Shown: positions 19,009-28,082, counted from the first letter of the stretch. The stretch is 64,000 nucleotides of DNA from Xanthomonas sp. NCPPB 1128 (GCF_001043115.1 NZ_LFME01000004.1:124001-188000); one strand, 5' to 3'. Program-made: numbers and translations. The notes: generated by a model not told the origin, from the letters alone.

Positions 19009-19596
19009 ATGGCGCGGCGGTTTCCCTGGAGTTGGTTGGCGCTGCTGGCGGCCTGCGCGTTGGTGCTGGTGCTGGCCTGGCAGAACCGTAGTCTGCGCGA
19101 GGAACGGCGCTGGTTCGTCACCCGCACCACCGAGCCGTATCCGGGCATGTACGTGCCGCGGATCGCCGTCACCACATTGGACGGTACGCCGCTGACACTC
19201 GGCGACCCGACGGCCGAGCGCCAGGTGCTGTTCTTCTTCACCACCACCTGCCCGTACTGCAAGCGCTCGGCGCCGCAGATGGTGCAGGCCGCGCAGCGTC
19301 TGGCCGCGCAGCAGCCCGACGTGCAGGTGCTGGGGGTGTGCCAGTGCAGTCCCGCGCAGGCGCAGCGCTACGCCGCCGAGCACGGCTTTACGTTTCCGGT
19401 GACCACGCTGACCGATCGCCGCGCGGTGATGCTGTTCCGCGCGCGCAACGTGCCGACGCTGTTGGCGCTGGACCACGAGGGACGCGTGCGCTATGCACGC
19501 GTCGGCGTCTTCGACACCACGGAGCGGATGCAGGACCTGATGGCCGCAGTGCGCAGCACGGATGTGCCGCCGGCCTTGGCAACCATCGAGGAGTAA
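19009..19596 (+). CDS. TlpA-like membrane-anchored thioredoxin
   Basis: A 195-residue protein with an N-terminal signal anchor (SWLALLAACALVLVLAWQ) and a periplasmic thioredoxin fold of the TlpA/AhpC-TSA group. The redox motif is seen in FFFTTTCPYCKRSAPQMV (CPYC), and the cis-proline loop is RNVPTLLALD. A strand preceding the domain reads VPRIAVTTLDGTPLTLGD, as in TlpA. There are two extra Cys in GVCQCSPAQAQRY. The stop is only 3 bases from the start of a secreted six-Cys peptide, so the two are surely co-translated and the thioredoxin may oxidise, reduce or isomerise the peptide. The substrate is inferred from context. Confidence 0.85.
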   Translation: MARRFPWSWLALLAACALVLVLAWQNRSLREERRWFVTRTTEPYPGMYVPRIAVTTLDGTPLTLGDPTAERQVLFFFTTTCPYCKRSAPQMVQAAQRLAAQQPDVQVLGVCQCSPAQAQRYAAEHGFTFPVTTLTDRRAVMLFRARNVPTLLALDHEGRVRYARVGVFDTTERMQDLMAAVRSTDVPPALATIEE

Positions 19597-19599
19597 GCC

Positions 19600-19815
19600 A
19601 TGAAACAGCGTTGGACAGCGTTACGCAACGGGATGCTTGCGGCCGTGTTCCTGGCCAGCATGGGCTTCGGCGCGATGCAGGCGACCGCCGGCGACGGCAT
19701 CGAGAAGGAGGCGGCCTGCAGCGCCTGGGCCTGCCAGCAGGAGTGCGCACCGTTCGGCGGTGAGCTGGGGCCGGGCGGGCCCGGAAAGCCACTGGTCTGC
19801 TACTGCTGCGGCTGA
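19600..19815 (+). CDS. Secreted six-cysteine small peptide, unknown function
   Basis: A 71-residue precursor with a clear Sec signal (MKQRWTALRN, then the hydrophobic GMLAAVFLASMGFGAM, cleavage likely after QATA). The mature part is about 40 residues and contains six Cys in the spacing C-x4-C-x3-C-x17-C-x-C-C, ending CYCCG. It includes C-x3-C and C-x-C, the pairings found in cysteine-stabilised alpha-beta folds, but no homology can be shown here. It is separated by 3 bases from the TlpA-like gene. Possibilities are a defensin-like or signalling peptide, a redox carrier or a metal-binding peptide. I do not recognise a family. Confidence 0.7.
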   Translation: MKQRWTALRNGMLAAVFLASMGFGAMQATAGDGIEKEAACSAWACQQECAPFGGELGPGGPGKPLVCYCCG

Positions 19816-20048
19816 GCAGTGCCGGGGCCGGTCGCGCCAGGCCGGCTCCGGAATCGCGGATGCGATGGCGGCGACCACGGATCGCAGCGAGCGTACGCCG
19901 CGTTGCGACGCCGTGATCACCCCGGTCAACCTGCACGGCGCTCCTGGTACGTGCGATCGCGCCCTGCGTCACCGCCAGCCGCCGACGATTCACGCAGGTT
20001 TGCGCGGCGGCTGGGCATGGTGGAACGCAGACCAACCAGGAGCGTTCC

Positions 20049-20651
20049 ATGACCTTACCTCTTCATCCCTTCCGCCTGTCCCTGCTCGCCGCGCTCATCG
20101 CCGTGGCGCTGAGCGGCTGCGGCAAGCCCGGCGACCAGGCCTCGCGCACTGCACCGGCCACCTCGCCGGAGCCCACCGCCGCGCCGGTCGGTGGCGAAAG
20201 CGGGCGCGCACCGATCGGCGGCGACGCCTCGGCCAAGGCGATGCTGCAGGTGCTGGAGGGCAACGTGGTGGCGCTGTCCAAGCAGGCGCTGTCGCGCAAC
20301 GTCAGCAAGACCGTGGCCGACTTCGCCCGCGAGACCATCGCCGTGCATCATGATGCCGACCCGGCCACGGCCGGGAAGGGTGGCCCCGGCGATGCGCAGA
20401 AGATCGACGCGCAGGTAGCCAAGGGCCGTGCGCAGTTGCAGGCACTGGGCGATGAGAAGGACGACTCCGCCTACATGAACGCCTACGCGGCGGCAGTAGT
20501 GCGGCAGTACTCCGACGCACTGTCGGTGATCGATGCAGAGCTGGTGCCGGCCGCCAAGGAAGACGCCACCCGCCAGGAACTGCAGCAGGCGCGCAAGCGC
20601 ATCGCCGAGCAACTGGAGCGCGCGCAGGCGCTGGCCTCGGCCCGCTACTGA
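20049..20651 (+). CDS. DUF4142-type lipoprotein
   Basis: A 200-residue lipoprotein precursor. The signal ends at the lipobox VALSGCGKPG (Cys near residue 24), followed by a Pro/Ala-rich linker and an all-helical domain (about residues 60-198). That domain resembles DUF4142, a ferritin-like four-helix fold, with VVALSKQALSRNVSKTVADF and YAAAVVRQYSDALSVIDAEL. The family role is unsettled, with some members linked to stress. The ATG at 20049 follows CAGGAGCGTTCC. Its stop codon abuts the first copy of a 221-bp tandem repeat. Confidence 0.7.
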   Translation: MTLPLHPFRLSLLAALIAVALSGCGKPGDQASRTAPATSPEPTAAPVGGESGRAPIGGDASAKAMLQVLEGNVVALSKQALSRNVSKTVADFARETIAVHHDADPATAGKGGPGDAQKIDAQVAKGRAQLQALGDEKDDSAYMNAYAAAVVRQYSDALSVIDAELVPAAKEDATRQELQQARKRIAEQLERAQALASARY

Positions 20652-21085
20652 GCGCATCGCCCCTCTCCCGTCGGGAGAGGGGTTGGGGTGAGGGTATGGC
20701 GCGAAGCGACTCGTAGAATTGAGGCGCACGAGCCTGCGCCAATAGCATCATCCGCCCCTGCGGGGCATTCCCCGAAAATGAGGGCCATGCTCCCGAGGGG
20801 GGAAGAACCAGCCGCCAAGGCGTGCCATCACTCCCCGAGCGTGCCGCGCCGCGATTGCGTGCGCTGTGGCGAGTGCATCGCCCCTCTCCCGTCGGGAGAG
20901 GGGTTGGGGTGAGGGTACGGCGCGAAGCGACTCGCAGAATTCAGGCGCACGAGGTGACGCCAGTCTCCTCATTCGCCCCCGCGGGGGCACCTTCCCAGAA
21001 CATGAGGGCCATGCCCCCGAGGGGGGAAGAACCAGCCGCTAAGGCGTGCCATTCGTCCCCGAGCATGCAGCGCTGCGATTGCGCC
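20650..21085. repeat. Two imperfect tandem copies of a 221-bp unit
   Basis: Copy 1 (20650-20870) and copy 2 (20871 to about 21085) run in the same direction. Each starts at GAGYGCATCGCCCCTCTCCC and contains the pyrimidine-rich repeat, GGTTGGGGTGAGGGTA, GCGAAGCGACTCG, CCGCCCCTGCGGGGC or its variant, GAGGGGGGAAGAACCAGCCG and AAGGCGTGCCAT. Short frames inside are not considered genes. The array lies between the DUF4142 gene and the convergent pirin gene. Confidence 0.8.
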
Positions 21086-21131
21086 CACCTGCCAGGCACA
21101 ACGCAGCATCCTCAGCAATCGGCGACACGCC

Positions 21132-22202
21132 CTAGCCGTCGGCGGCTATCGCCTGCAACGCCGGCCGCTCTTCGCGCCCATCCGGATGTCGCGCGAAGCG
21201 GGTCGGGTCGCTGCCGTGCACCGGCGCCTCGTCCTGCCATGGCCAGCCGCCGAACTGGGTGCGGCGATAGTCGGCCATGTCCTGGGCGATCTCGGCCTGC
21301 GTGTTCATCACGAACGGACCGTGTTGCGCCACCGGTTCGGTGATCGGTCGGCCTTGCAGCACCAGGAACTCGCTCGCCTCGCTGTCACCATTGACCAACT
21401 CGACTGCCTGATCGGCGCGCAGCTCGATCGCCGCGTGGCAGGTCACCGTACGCCCGCCCACGGTCACCGCTGCGCCCTTGAAGAAGTACAGGCTGCGGCG
21501 CGTACCGCGGCCCTGCGCGGCGGGCAGGGTCCAGCGTGCGCCGGGTGCCATGCGGATCGTCCAGATGGCCACATCGGCATCGTCCTGCGCGGCCCACGAA
21601 TCCGGTGGCGGCGCGAGCGGGCCGCCGACGCTGCCGGGCGCGGCGTCGACCGGGCCGATGCGGCCGGCCACGCAGGCCACCTCGGTGGTGCGGCCGGCGT
21701 CGTCGGTGGCAGTGAAGCGCGGCAGGTCTTCCGACCAGAACATGGTGAAGTGCGGTGCGGCCAGCTTGTTGCGCGCCGGCAGGTTGAGCCAGATCTGGAA
21801 CAGTTCCAGCGGGTTGGGCGCCGCCGTGTCCAGCAGCGGGAACATCTCCGAATGGACGATGCCCGCGCCGGCCGTCACCCATTGCACGTCGCCGGAGCCG
21901 AAGCGCGCCGCCGCACCGAGCGAGTCGGCATGGTCGATCAGGCCCTTGCGCACGATGGTCACGGTCTCGAAGCCGCGGTGCGGATGACCGGGAAAGCCGG
22001 GAATCTCCTCGCCGTGATACATGCTCCAGCCGTCCTTGCGGCTGAAGTCCTGGCCGATGGCGCGGCCGTGCAGGGACGCCGCCGGCCCCATCGCGCCGTT
22101 GCCGGCGGGGTAGGCATCGTCGTGGTAGACGCAGAACAGGAACGGGTCGATCGTGTCCCAAGGGAAGCCAAGCGGCTTGATCTGGACGATGGGGTCGGTC
22201 AT
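21132..22202 (-). CDS. Pirin-family protein
   Basis: A 356-residue cupin-type pirin. The N-terminal cupin (about residues 20-150) has the metal-binding run GHPHRGFETVTIVRKG, followed by DHADSLG and WVTAGAGIVHSEMFP carrying the remaining ligands. The pirin C-terminal domain follows with GPFVMNTQAEI and DYRRTQFGGWPW. It is longer than most bacterial pirins (230-300) owing to an insertion around VGGPLAPPPDSWAAQD. Members include quercetin dioxygenases and redox-sensing cofactors, and the activity here is unknown. The ATG at 22202 is preferred over an upstream frame start at 22247. Confidence 0.82.
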   Translation of the reverse strand: MTDPIVQIKPLGFPWDTIDPFLFCVYHDDAYPAGNGAMGPAASLHGRAIGQDFSRKDGWSMYHGEEIPGFPGHPHRGFETVTIVRKGLIDHADSLGAAARFGSGDVQWVTAGAGIVHSEMFPLLDTAAPNPLELFQIWLNLPARNKLAAPHFTMFWSEDLPRFTATDDAGRTTEVACVAGRIGPVDAAPGSVGGPLAPPPDSWAAQDDADVAIWTIRMAPGARWTLPAAQGRGTRRSLYFFKGAAVTVGGRTVTCHAAIELRADQAVELVNGDSEASEFLVLQGRPITEPVAQHGPFVMNTQAEIAQDMADYRRTQFGGWPWQDEAPVHGSDPTRFARHPDGREERPALQAIAADG

Positions 22203-22531
22203 GGAGAGATCCTTCGTGCGAACGCCGCCCGAGGTTGGACGCGGCAACTTTCACGATATGGGGCGATGCCGATGGAACGGAAGGCCGGCCCGAAGGACAT
22301 CCTGTCCCGCACGGGAAACGCTGGGACGCGCCGCTGCCGCTTGCAGGGTGCCCCCCATGCCTTGATCGAGCGAATCCGGCAGGCAGCGGCCTGAACTGAA
22401 TGCTCGCCGGGGCGCAACCGCTCATCCGCGTCCGCACGACCCGCGCGTCATCGGACTGTCATCGCCGAGGACCAGCATCGCAGCCTTTCCGAATCGCCGG
22501 CCGCCGATGGCGCCGGCACTGCGAGTGGCTG

Positions 22532-23047
22532 GTGCGTTCCGAACCCCTGCCGGCGTTGTCGCGGCTGTTCCTGCAATGGCGGCCGTCGCTGAGCCGCTAT
22601 TTCCGCAAGCGCCGCGCCGCGGCCTGGGATGCCGACGACCTGTTGCAGGAAGTGTGGCTGCGCCTGCAGCGCAGCGAGGCGCATGCGCCGGAGATCGCCA
22701 ATCCCGAAGCCTACCTGTTCACCATCGCCGCCAACCTGATGCGCGAGCACGCGCTGCTGCATCAGCGCAGCAGCCAGCGCGACACCTGCCTGGACGACGT
22801 GCTGGACCGGCTGGCGGTGCCGTGCGAGGCCGATGCGCAGGTGCACCGCGCGCAGCGCCGGCAGCGCCTGGCCGAACTGATGGCGCGGCTGCCGCCGAAA
22901 TGCCGCGCGGCGATGACGCTGCGCTACCGCGACGAGTTGGGTTACCAGGAGATCGCCGAGCAACTGCAGATCTCCAGCCACATGGTCAAGAAGTACATCA
23001 TCAAGGGGCTGGCGGTGTGCCGGCAGGGCATGGCGCGCTATGCGTGA
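22532..23047 (+). CDS. FecI-type ECF sigma factor
   Basis: About 171 residues from a GTG at 22532. The frame is open upstream to 22400, so the start is uncertain. Sigma region 2 is seen in LSRYFRKRRAAAWDADDLLQ with EVWLRLQR, and region 4 in LMARLPPKCRAAMTLRYRDE and GYQEIAEQLQISSHMVKKY (helix-turn-helix). The FecI group is controlled by a partner FecR, whose gene overlaps this one by 8 bases. It should direct transcription of the downstream TonB-dependent receptor in response to the external ligand. Confidence 0.85.
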   Translation: MRSEPLPALSRLFLQWRPSLSRYFRKRRAAAWDADDLLQEVWLRLQRSEAHAPEIANPEAYLFTIAANLMREHALLHQRSSQRDTCLDDVLDRLAVPCEADAQVHRAQRRQRLAELMARLPPKCRAAMTLRYRDELGYQEIAEQLQISSHMVKKYIIKGLAVCRQGMARYA

Positions 23048-24122
23048 GGAGTCGCAACGCAGCGCCGAGGCGGCCGCGGACTGGTACCTGGCGCAGCGCG
23101 AGTCTACGCTGCCGCCAGCGCGGCAAGCCGAGTTCCTGGGCTGGCTGCGGCAATCGCCAGCGCACGTGGCCGCCTATCTCGACATCGCGCGGCTGCACGG
23201 CGACCTGCCGTCCGCGGCACAGGCGCAGCAGGCCAGTAGCGCGCAGCTGCGCGCGCATGCCTTGCGCAGCGGCGCGGTGGTGGTGCCGCTGCGCCCGGAC
23301 GTGGAGGCACCGGCAGTGGCATCCAGCTCGCGTCGCGTCGCATCCCGACGCACGCGCTGGCCGTTGGCGGTGGCGGCCGTGCTGGCAGTGGCCGTGGCCG
23401 GACTGGCGTTGCGCCTGAGCGCGCCGGACCCGGTGCAGGCGACGGTGTACGCCGCGCCGGCGGACGCGGCGCGTAGCGTCGCATTGGACGACGGCAGCGT
23501 GGTGCAACTGGAGCGCGGCGGCGCGATCGCGGTGCGCTACGGCGCGCAGCGTCGCGACATCGCCCTGCTGCGCGGCAAGGCGGTGTTCGATCTCGGCCAC
23601 GATCCGGCGCGGCCGCTGCGGGTCAGCGTCGGCACGTTGGTGATGCGCGATATCGGCACCGTATTCGGAGTCGACCCGCAGGCCGGCGGTGCGCGCGTCA
23701 CCGTGCTGCAGGGGCGGGTGCAGGTGTCGCGGAATACGCCCGCATTCTGGCGCCGCAGCGACCTGCCGTCGGAGGGGGCGACGCTGGCCGACCTGGGCGG
23801 CGGCCAGCAGGCGCGGGTGGATGCGCAGGGCCGCGTGCTGGCGCGGAGCGACCATGCCGACATCACCGACGCCACCGCCTGGCTGCCGGCGCAGATCGGC
23901 GTGCAGGACCGCAGCCTGGGCGAGGTGGCGCGGCTGTTCAACGCCTACACCACGCAGCCGCTGCGCATCGCCGACCCGGCGCTGGCGGCGCGGCGGGTCA
24001 GCGGCGTGTTCCACCTGCGCGATCCGGAGGCCTTCGTCGCCTATCTCGGCAGCCTGCCGGACGTGCAGGTGCAGCGCGATGCGCACGCGGTGACCATCCG
24101 CCACGCACCGGCACCGCTGTAA
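23040..24122 (+). CDS. FecR-type transmembrane anti-sigma regulator
   Basis: A 360-residue inner-membrane regulator. The N-terminal cytoplasmic DUF4880 domain contains AEAAADWYLAQRESTLPPAR and FLGWLRQSPAHVAAYLDIA. A single membrane segment (WPLAVAAVLAVAVAGLALRL) sits near residue 110. The periplasmic FecR domain has VALDDGSVVQLERGGAIAVRY and LLRGKAVFDLGHD, with the C-terminal STN-like segment YTTQPLRIADPAL. It relays receptor occupancy to the sigma factor encoded just before. The whole arrangement is the standard cell-surface signalling layout. Confidence 0.88.
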   Translation: MREESQRSAEAAADWYLAQRESTLPPARQAEFLGWLRQSPAHVAAYLDIARLHGDLPSAAQAQQASSAQLRAHALRSGAVVVPLRPDVEAPAVASSSRRVASRRTRWPLAVAAVLAVAVAGLALRLSAPDPVQATVYAAPADAARSVALDDGSVVQLERGGAIAVRYGAQRRDIALLRGKAVFDLGHDPARPLRVSVGTLVMRDIGTVFGVDPQAGGARVTVLQGRVQVSRNTPAFWRRSDLPSEGATLADLGGGQQARVDAQGRVLARSDHADITDATAWLPAQIGVQDRSLGEVARLFNAYTTQPLRIADPALAARRVSGVFHLRDPEAFVAYLGSLPDVQVQRDAHAVTIRHAPAPL

Positions 24123-24236
24123 GAAAAAATTCATGCAATCGACGGTAGCCGCACGGCGCACCGGGGCACTCCTAGGAGGAATGGCCGTCGCGCAGCACGC
24201 GTGAGGCCGCCCTTCCTCCCCTCCGGTGTGACCGTC

Positions 24237-26738
24237 ATGCGCAAGCCTCTCGTCGTCTCCATCGCCCTGCTGCTCGGCAGTGCGTCCTCGCTGCCGGCCT
24301 GGTCGGCGCCCGCCGCCACGGCGCAAGCCATCGCGCCCATGCCGCTGGCGCAGGCGGTGGACCAGTTCGCGCGCAGCAGCGGCCTGCAACTGATGTACGA
24401 CCCGGCGCTGGCCGAAGGCCTGCGCAGCAGCGGTGCCCCGGCCGGCCTGGCGCCGCCGCAGCAACTGCATGCCTTGCTCGCCGGCACCGGCCTGGACTAC
24501 CGCATGCTGACCCCGGGCTCGGTCGCCATCGTGCGCAGCAGCGTCGCCGCCGCGCCGGCCGCCGCGCCGCGCGCACCCCGCAGTGCCGCCCCGGCCCGCG
24601 CCGAGGCCGACGGCGAGCACGACGGCCCGCGCGAACTGGCGCCGATCAACGTCACCGCCAACAGCGTCGACACACTGGCGCCCAGCGCCGCGCCGCTGGA
24701 GGCGAGCCAGCCGACCTCGGTGATCGATGAGCGCTTCATCCGCGACGGCCTGCGCCTGAACTCCAACTACGACGACATCATCAAGTACGCGCCCAGCGTG
24801 GTCACCACCTCGCCGGAAGGCCCGGGCCTGGGCAAGAACGAGGGCATCAGCATCCGCGGTTTCCAGGACGGCCAGTTCAACATCACCTTCGATGGCATCC
24901 CGTTCGGCGATGCCAGCGACCTGCACCACACCACCTCGGCCTACTTCAACAACCACGTGCTCGGCCAGGCCGAGATCGATCGCGGCCCCGGCGGCGGTGC
25001 CACCATCGGCAACGCCACCTTCGGCGGCACCCTGGCGCTGCGCACGCGCAATCCCAGCGAAGTGGACGGCGTGACCGTGTACGGCACCGGCGGCAGTTGG
25101 AACACCTGGGCCGGCGGCGTCAGCGCCGACGAGCACATCGGCAACACGCGCCTGTTCGCCGACCTGTCCAAGGAAGCCAGCGATACCTACCTCAAGGGCA
25201 CCGACGATCGCCGCGAGCATGCCTTCGTCAAGACCGTCACCGACCTGGGCGAGGCGACCACGCTGACCTTCGTCAGCAGCTACAACCAGGAGCACCAGAA
25301 CACCGTGCAGGGCGCCACCCGCGCGCAGATCGCGCAGCACGGCTGGCGCTACGGCCTGGGCAACGATCCGACCCTGCAGAACTACACCGGCTACAACGCC
25401 GCGGCCTACTACTCCAGCTTCACCTACCTGGGCCTGAGCACCCGCCTGGGCGACTGGGACGTCGACAACAAGGTCTACTACAACAGCTTCGACCATACGG
25501 CTTCCAAGACCAGCATCCCCACCAGCGAGAGCGCCGCCGACAACGGCGTGACCTTCTACGGCGCCACCGGCAAGAAGCTGTCCAAGGCCGCCAAGGACGT
25601 GCCGGGCAAACTGTCGGACAACGATTTTCGCGCCTTCGGCGACGTGCTGCGGCTGGCGCGCGATCTCGGCCCGGGCCAGTTGCAGACCGGCGTGTGGGTG
25701 GAGCGCAACCTCGACGAGCGCCAGCAGTTGCCGGTGGACATGAGCACCGGCGCGGCCAGCGGCACCAAGTACGGGCCGCTGTACAACTACAACCTGCACG
25801 ACCGCACCGACACGCTGCAGCCGTACCTGCAGTACGACTGGAAGCTCAGCGACAGCCTCACCCTCAGCCCGGGCCTGCGCTACGCGCGGGTGCAGCGCCA
25901 GCTCGATGCCGAGCTCAACAAGAGCACACCGCCGGCGCCGGCGCATAGCGACGCCAGCTACGACGCCACGCTGCCGTCGCTGAGCCTGCACCAGACCTTC
26001 AACGAGCACTGGAGCGGCGATGTGCAGGCCGCGCGCGGCTTCCTGGCGCCGCCGATCGATGTGATCGAACTCAACGGCACGCGCGGCCTGCGCCCGGAGC
26101 TGACCAGCAACTACCAGTTCGGCACCAGCTACGCCGCGCGCGGCCTGACCTTCGGCGCCGACGTCTACTACATCGACTTCAGCAACTACATCAGCCAGAC
26201 CCTGGTCACGACCGACAGCGGCACCGAGAGCGCCTTCGTCAACGGCGGCGGCGCGGTGTATCGCGGCGCCGAGGCCGAGGCCACCTACGCGCTCACGCCG
26301 ATCCTGAGCCTGTACGCCAACGCCAGCTACAACGACGCCACCTACAAGCACAGCAGCACCCAGGTGGCCGGCACGCCGCGAGTGACCGCCGCCCTGGGCC
26401 TGCTGTACAACAGCGGTACCGGCTACTTCGGTTCGCTGATGGAGAAGGTGGTGGGCGCCCAGTACGGCGTGGACAACAGCACCGCGGCCAATGGCACCAC
26501 CGTGTTCGGCAACGACCAGCGCCTGGGCGGCTACGCCAGCCTGGACGCGGCGCTGGGCTACCGCAGCACGCACGGGCCCTACGGTTTGAAGGGATATTCG
26601 ATCAGCATGGACGTCAACAACCTGCTGAACCGGCATGCGCTGATCGGCTACGCCGGTACCCGCTCCTCCGACAACCAGCCGCTGTACTTCGGCCTGGCCG
26701 GACGCGGCGTGTTCCTCGACCTGTCGCTGAAGTTCTGA
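24237..26738 (+). CDS. TonB-dependent outer-membrane receptor with N-terminal signalling domain
   Basis: An 833-residue receptor. It has a signal peptide (VVSIALLLGSASSLPAWSAP), a secretin/TonB short N-terminal (STN) domain at about residues 40-105 (MPLAQAVDQFARSSGLQLMY), a TonB box near APINVTANS, a plug (residues 145-260, including EGISIRGFQDGQFNITFDG and GPGGGATIGNATFGG) and a beta barrel ending in SLKF. The STN domain is what contacts FecR in transducing receptors. It lies 8 bases before an AppA-like phosphatase gene, so the ligand may be phytate, another organic phosphate or a metal complex of these. Ligand specificity is not visible. Confidence 0.9.
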   Translation: MRKPLVVSIALLLGSASSLPAWSAPAATAQAIAPMPLAQAVDQFARSSGLQLMYDPALAEGLRSSGAPAGLAPPQQLHALLAGTGLDYRMLTPGSVAIVRSSVAAAPAAAPRAPRSAAPARAEADGEHDGPRELAPINVTANSVDTLAPSAAPLEASQPTSVIDERFIRDGLRLNSNYDDIIKYAPSVVTTSPEGPGLGKNEGISIRGFQDGQFNITFDGIPFGDASDLHHTTSAYFNNHVLGQAEIDRGPGGGATIGNATFGGTLALRTRNPSEVDGVTVYGTGGSWNTWAGGVSADEHIGNTRLFADLSKEASDTYLKGTDDRREHAFVKTVTDLGEATTLTFVSSYNQEHQNTVQGATRAQIAQHGWRYGLGNDPTLQNYTGYNAAAYYSSFTYLGLSTRLGDWDVDNKVYYNSFDHTASKTSIPTSESAADNGVTFYGATGKKLSKAAKDVPGKLSDNDFRAFGDVLRLARDLGPGQLQTGVWVERNLDERQQLPVDMSTGAASGTKYGPLYNYNLHDRTDTLQPYLQYDWKLSDSLTLSPGLRYARVQRQLDAELNKSTPPAPAHSDASYDATLPSLSLHQTFNEHWSGDVQAARGFLAPPIDVIELNGTRGLRPELTSNYQFGTSYAARGLTFGADVYYIDFSNYISQTLVTTDSGTESAFVNGGGAVYRGAEAEATYALTPILSLYANASYNDATYKHSSTQVAGTPRVTAALGLLYNSGTGYFGSLMEKVVGAQYGVDNSTAANGTTVFGNDQRLGGYASLDAALGYRSTHGPYGLKGYSISMDVNNLLNRHALIGYAGTRSSDNQPLYFGLAGRGVFLDLSLKF

Positions 26739-26746
26739 GGCCTGCC

Positions 26747-28057
26747 ATGTCCCTTTTCAGATTCGCACGCGTGCGCAGCGGATGCTGCCTGGCGGCGGTG
26801 CTGTGCGTCGCCAGCGCCGCCTGGCCGGTGGCTGCAGCGCCCAGGGCGGACGCGGCACCGAACGCCGCGCAGGTGCGCCTGACGATCGTGGTGATGCGCC
26901 ACGGCGTGCGCGCACCGACGCAATCGCCACAGGACCTGGCCAAGTACGCCGCGCAGCCCTGGCCGCAATGGCCGGTGGCGCCCGGCCAACTGACCGCGCA
27001 CGGGGCGGCCGGCATGCAGGCGCTGGGCGCGCGCTATCGGCAGCGCTGGCTGGCCACGGCGCTGTTGGCGCCGGACTGCGCCGCGCCCGGCGCGGTGGTG
27101 ATCGCCGACAGCACGCCGCGCAACCACGACAGCGCGGCGGCCTTCACCGAGGGATTGCTGCCCGGGTGTCAGGCACGGTACCTGGCGTTGCCGACGACGC
27201 AGAACAATCCGCTGTTCCACTTCGGCAAGGACGAGGACAAGGACGACGATGCGCCGGCGGCACCGCTGCATTTGGACGCGGCCACCCGCGGGCGCCTGCG
27301 CGCGTTGCAGCGGGTGTTGTCCACCTGCGCCGGCTCGGCCTGTGCGGCGCAGGGCGCGCAGCGCCTGGACGATCCGCAGCGGCTACAGGATCCGGCACAG
27401 GCGGCCAAAGCGTTGAAGACCGCCGGCAGCCTGGCCGAGAACCTGATGCTGGAATACGCGCAGGGCCTGCCGTTGCCGCAGGTGGCGTGGGGGCGCGCCG
27501 ACGCAGCGGCGTTGCAGCGGCTGATCGGCCTGCACAACGCCTCCTTCGGCTACAGCAAGCGTGCGGTGCCGGCGGCGCGCGCCGGCGGTTCCAACCTGCT
27601 CGCGCACCTGCTGGCGACGCTGCAGGCGGCGGCCGGGCAGCCGACGGCGGTGGCGCCGCTGGCGTCGGCGGACACGCGCGCGCTGGTGCTGCTCGGCCAC
27701 GACACCAACCTGGCGCACCTGGCCGGCTTGTTCGGCATTGATCCGCTGGTGCATGGTCAGCCGGACGCGTATCCGCCGGGTGGCGCGCTGCTGCTGGAAC
27801 TGGTGCGACAGGATGGCAAGGATTTCCTGCAACTGCGCAGCGTGGTGCCGACCCTGCAGGCACTGCGGGCCAACCGCTTCGATGGCCGTGGCCTGCGCGA
27901 GCGGCGCTGGCCGTTGCCCGGCTGCGGTGGCCGCCTGCGCTGCCCGCTGGCGATCGCGCTGCCGGCGTTGCAGGCGCGGCTGGATCCGCAGCGGGTCGAG
28001 GCCGAGGTCCCTGCAATGACGCCATGGCCGGCGCAGGCGGCACCGGTGGGCGATTAG
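26747..28057 (+). CDS. Periplasmic histidine acid phosphatase, AppA/4-phytase-like
   Basis: A 436-residue secreted phosphatase of the histidine acid class. A signal peptide (LAAVLCVASAAWPVAAAP) precedes the nucleophile motif VVMRHGVRAPTQ. The proton-donor motif is VLLGHDTNLAHLAGLFGI, where HDTN is the form found in E. coli AppA. The segments QPWPQWPVAPGQLTAHG and DAYPPGGALLLELVR also match the phytase/acid phosphatase group more than glucose-1-phosphatase. An unusual acidic insertion KDEDKDDDAP lies near residue 170. It is 8 bases downstream of the receptor gene, so it probably cleaves the imported ligand to release phosphate. Confidence 0.87.
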   Translation: MSLFRFARVRSGCCLAAVLCVASAAWPVAAAPRADAAPNAAQVRLTIVVMRHGVRAPTQSPQDLAKYAAQPWPQWPVAPGQLTAHGAAGMQALGARYRQRWLATALLAPDCAAPGAVVIADSTPRNHDSAAAFTEGLLPGCQARYLALPTTQNNPLFHFGKDEDKDDDAPAAPLHLDAATRGRLRALQRVLSTCAGSACAAQGAQRLDDPQRLQDPAQAAKALKTAGSLAENLMLEYAQGLPLPQVAWGRADAAALQRLIGLHNASFGYSKRAVPAARAGGSNLLAHLLATLQAAAGQPTAVAPLASADTRALVLLGHDTNLAHLAGLFGIDPLVHGQPDAYPPGGALLLELVRQDGKDFLQLRSVVPTLQALRANRFDGRGLRERRWPLPGCGGRLRCPLAIALPALQARLDPQRVEAEVPAMTPWPAQAAPVGD

Positions 28058-28082
28058 CTGGCGCCTGCGCTTGGCGGCACCC

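Noticed and set aside
23001-26636. Opposite-strand frame of over 1200 codons across fecR and the receptor
   Set aside because: Same shadow effect. The sense genes have full domain sets and signal peptides, and the antisense product has none.
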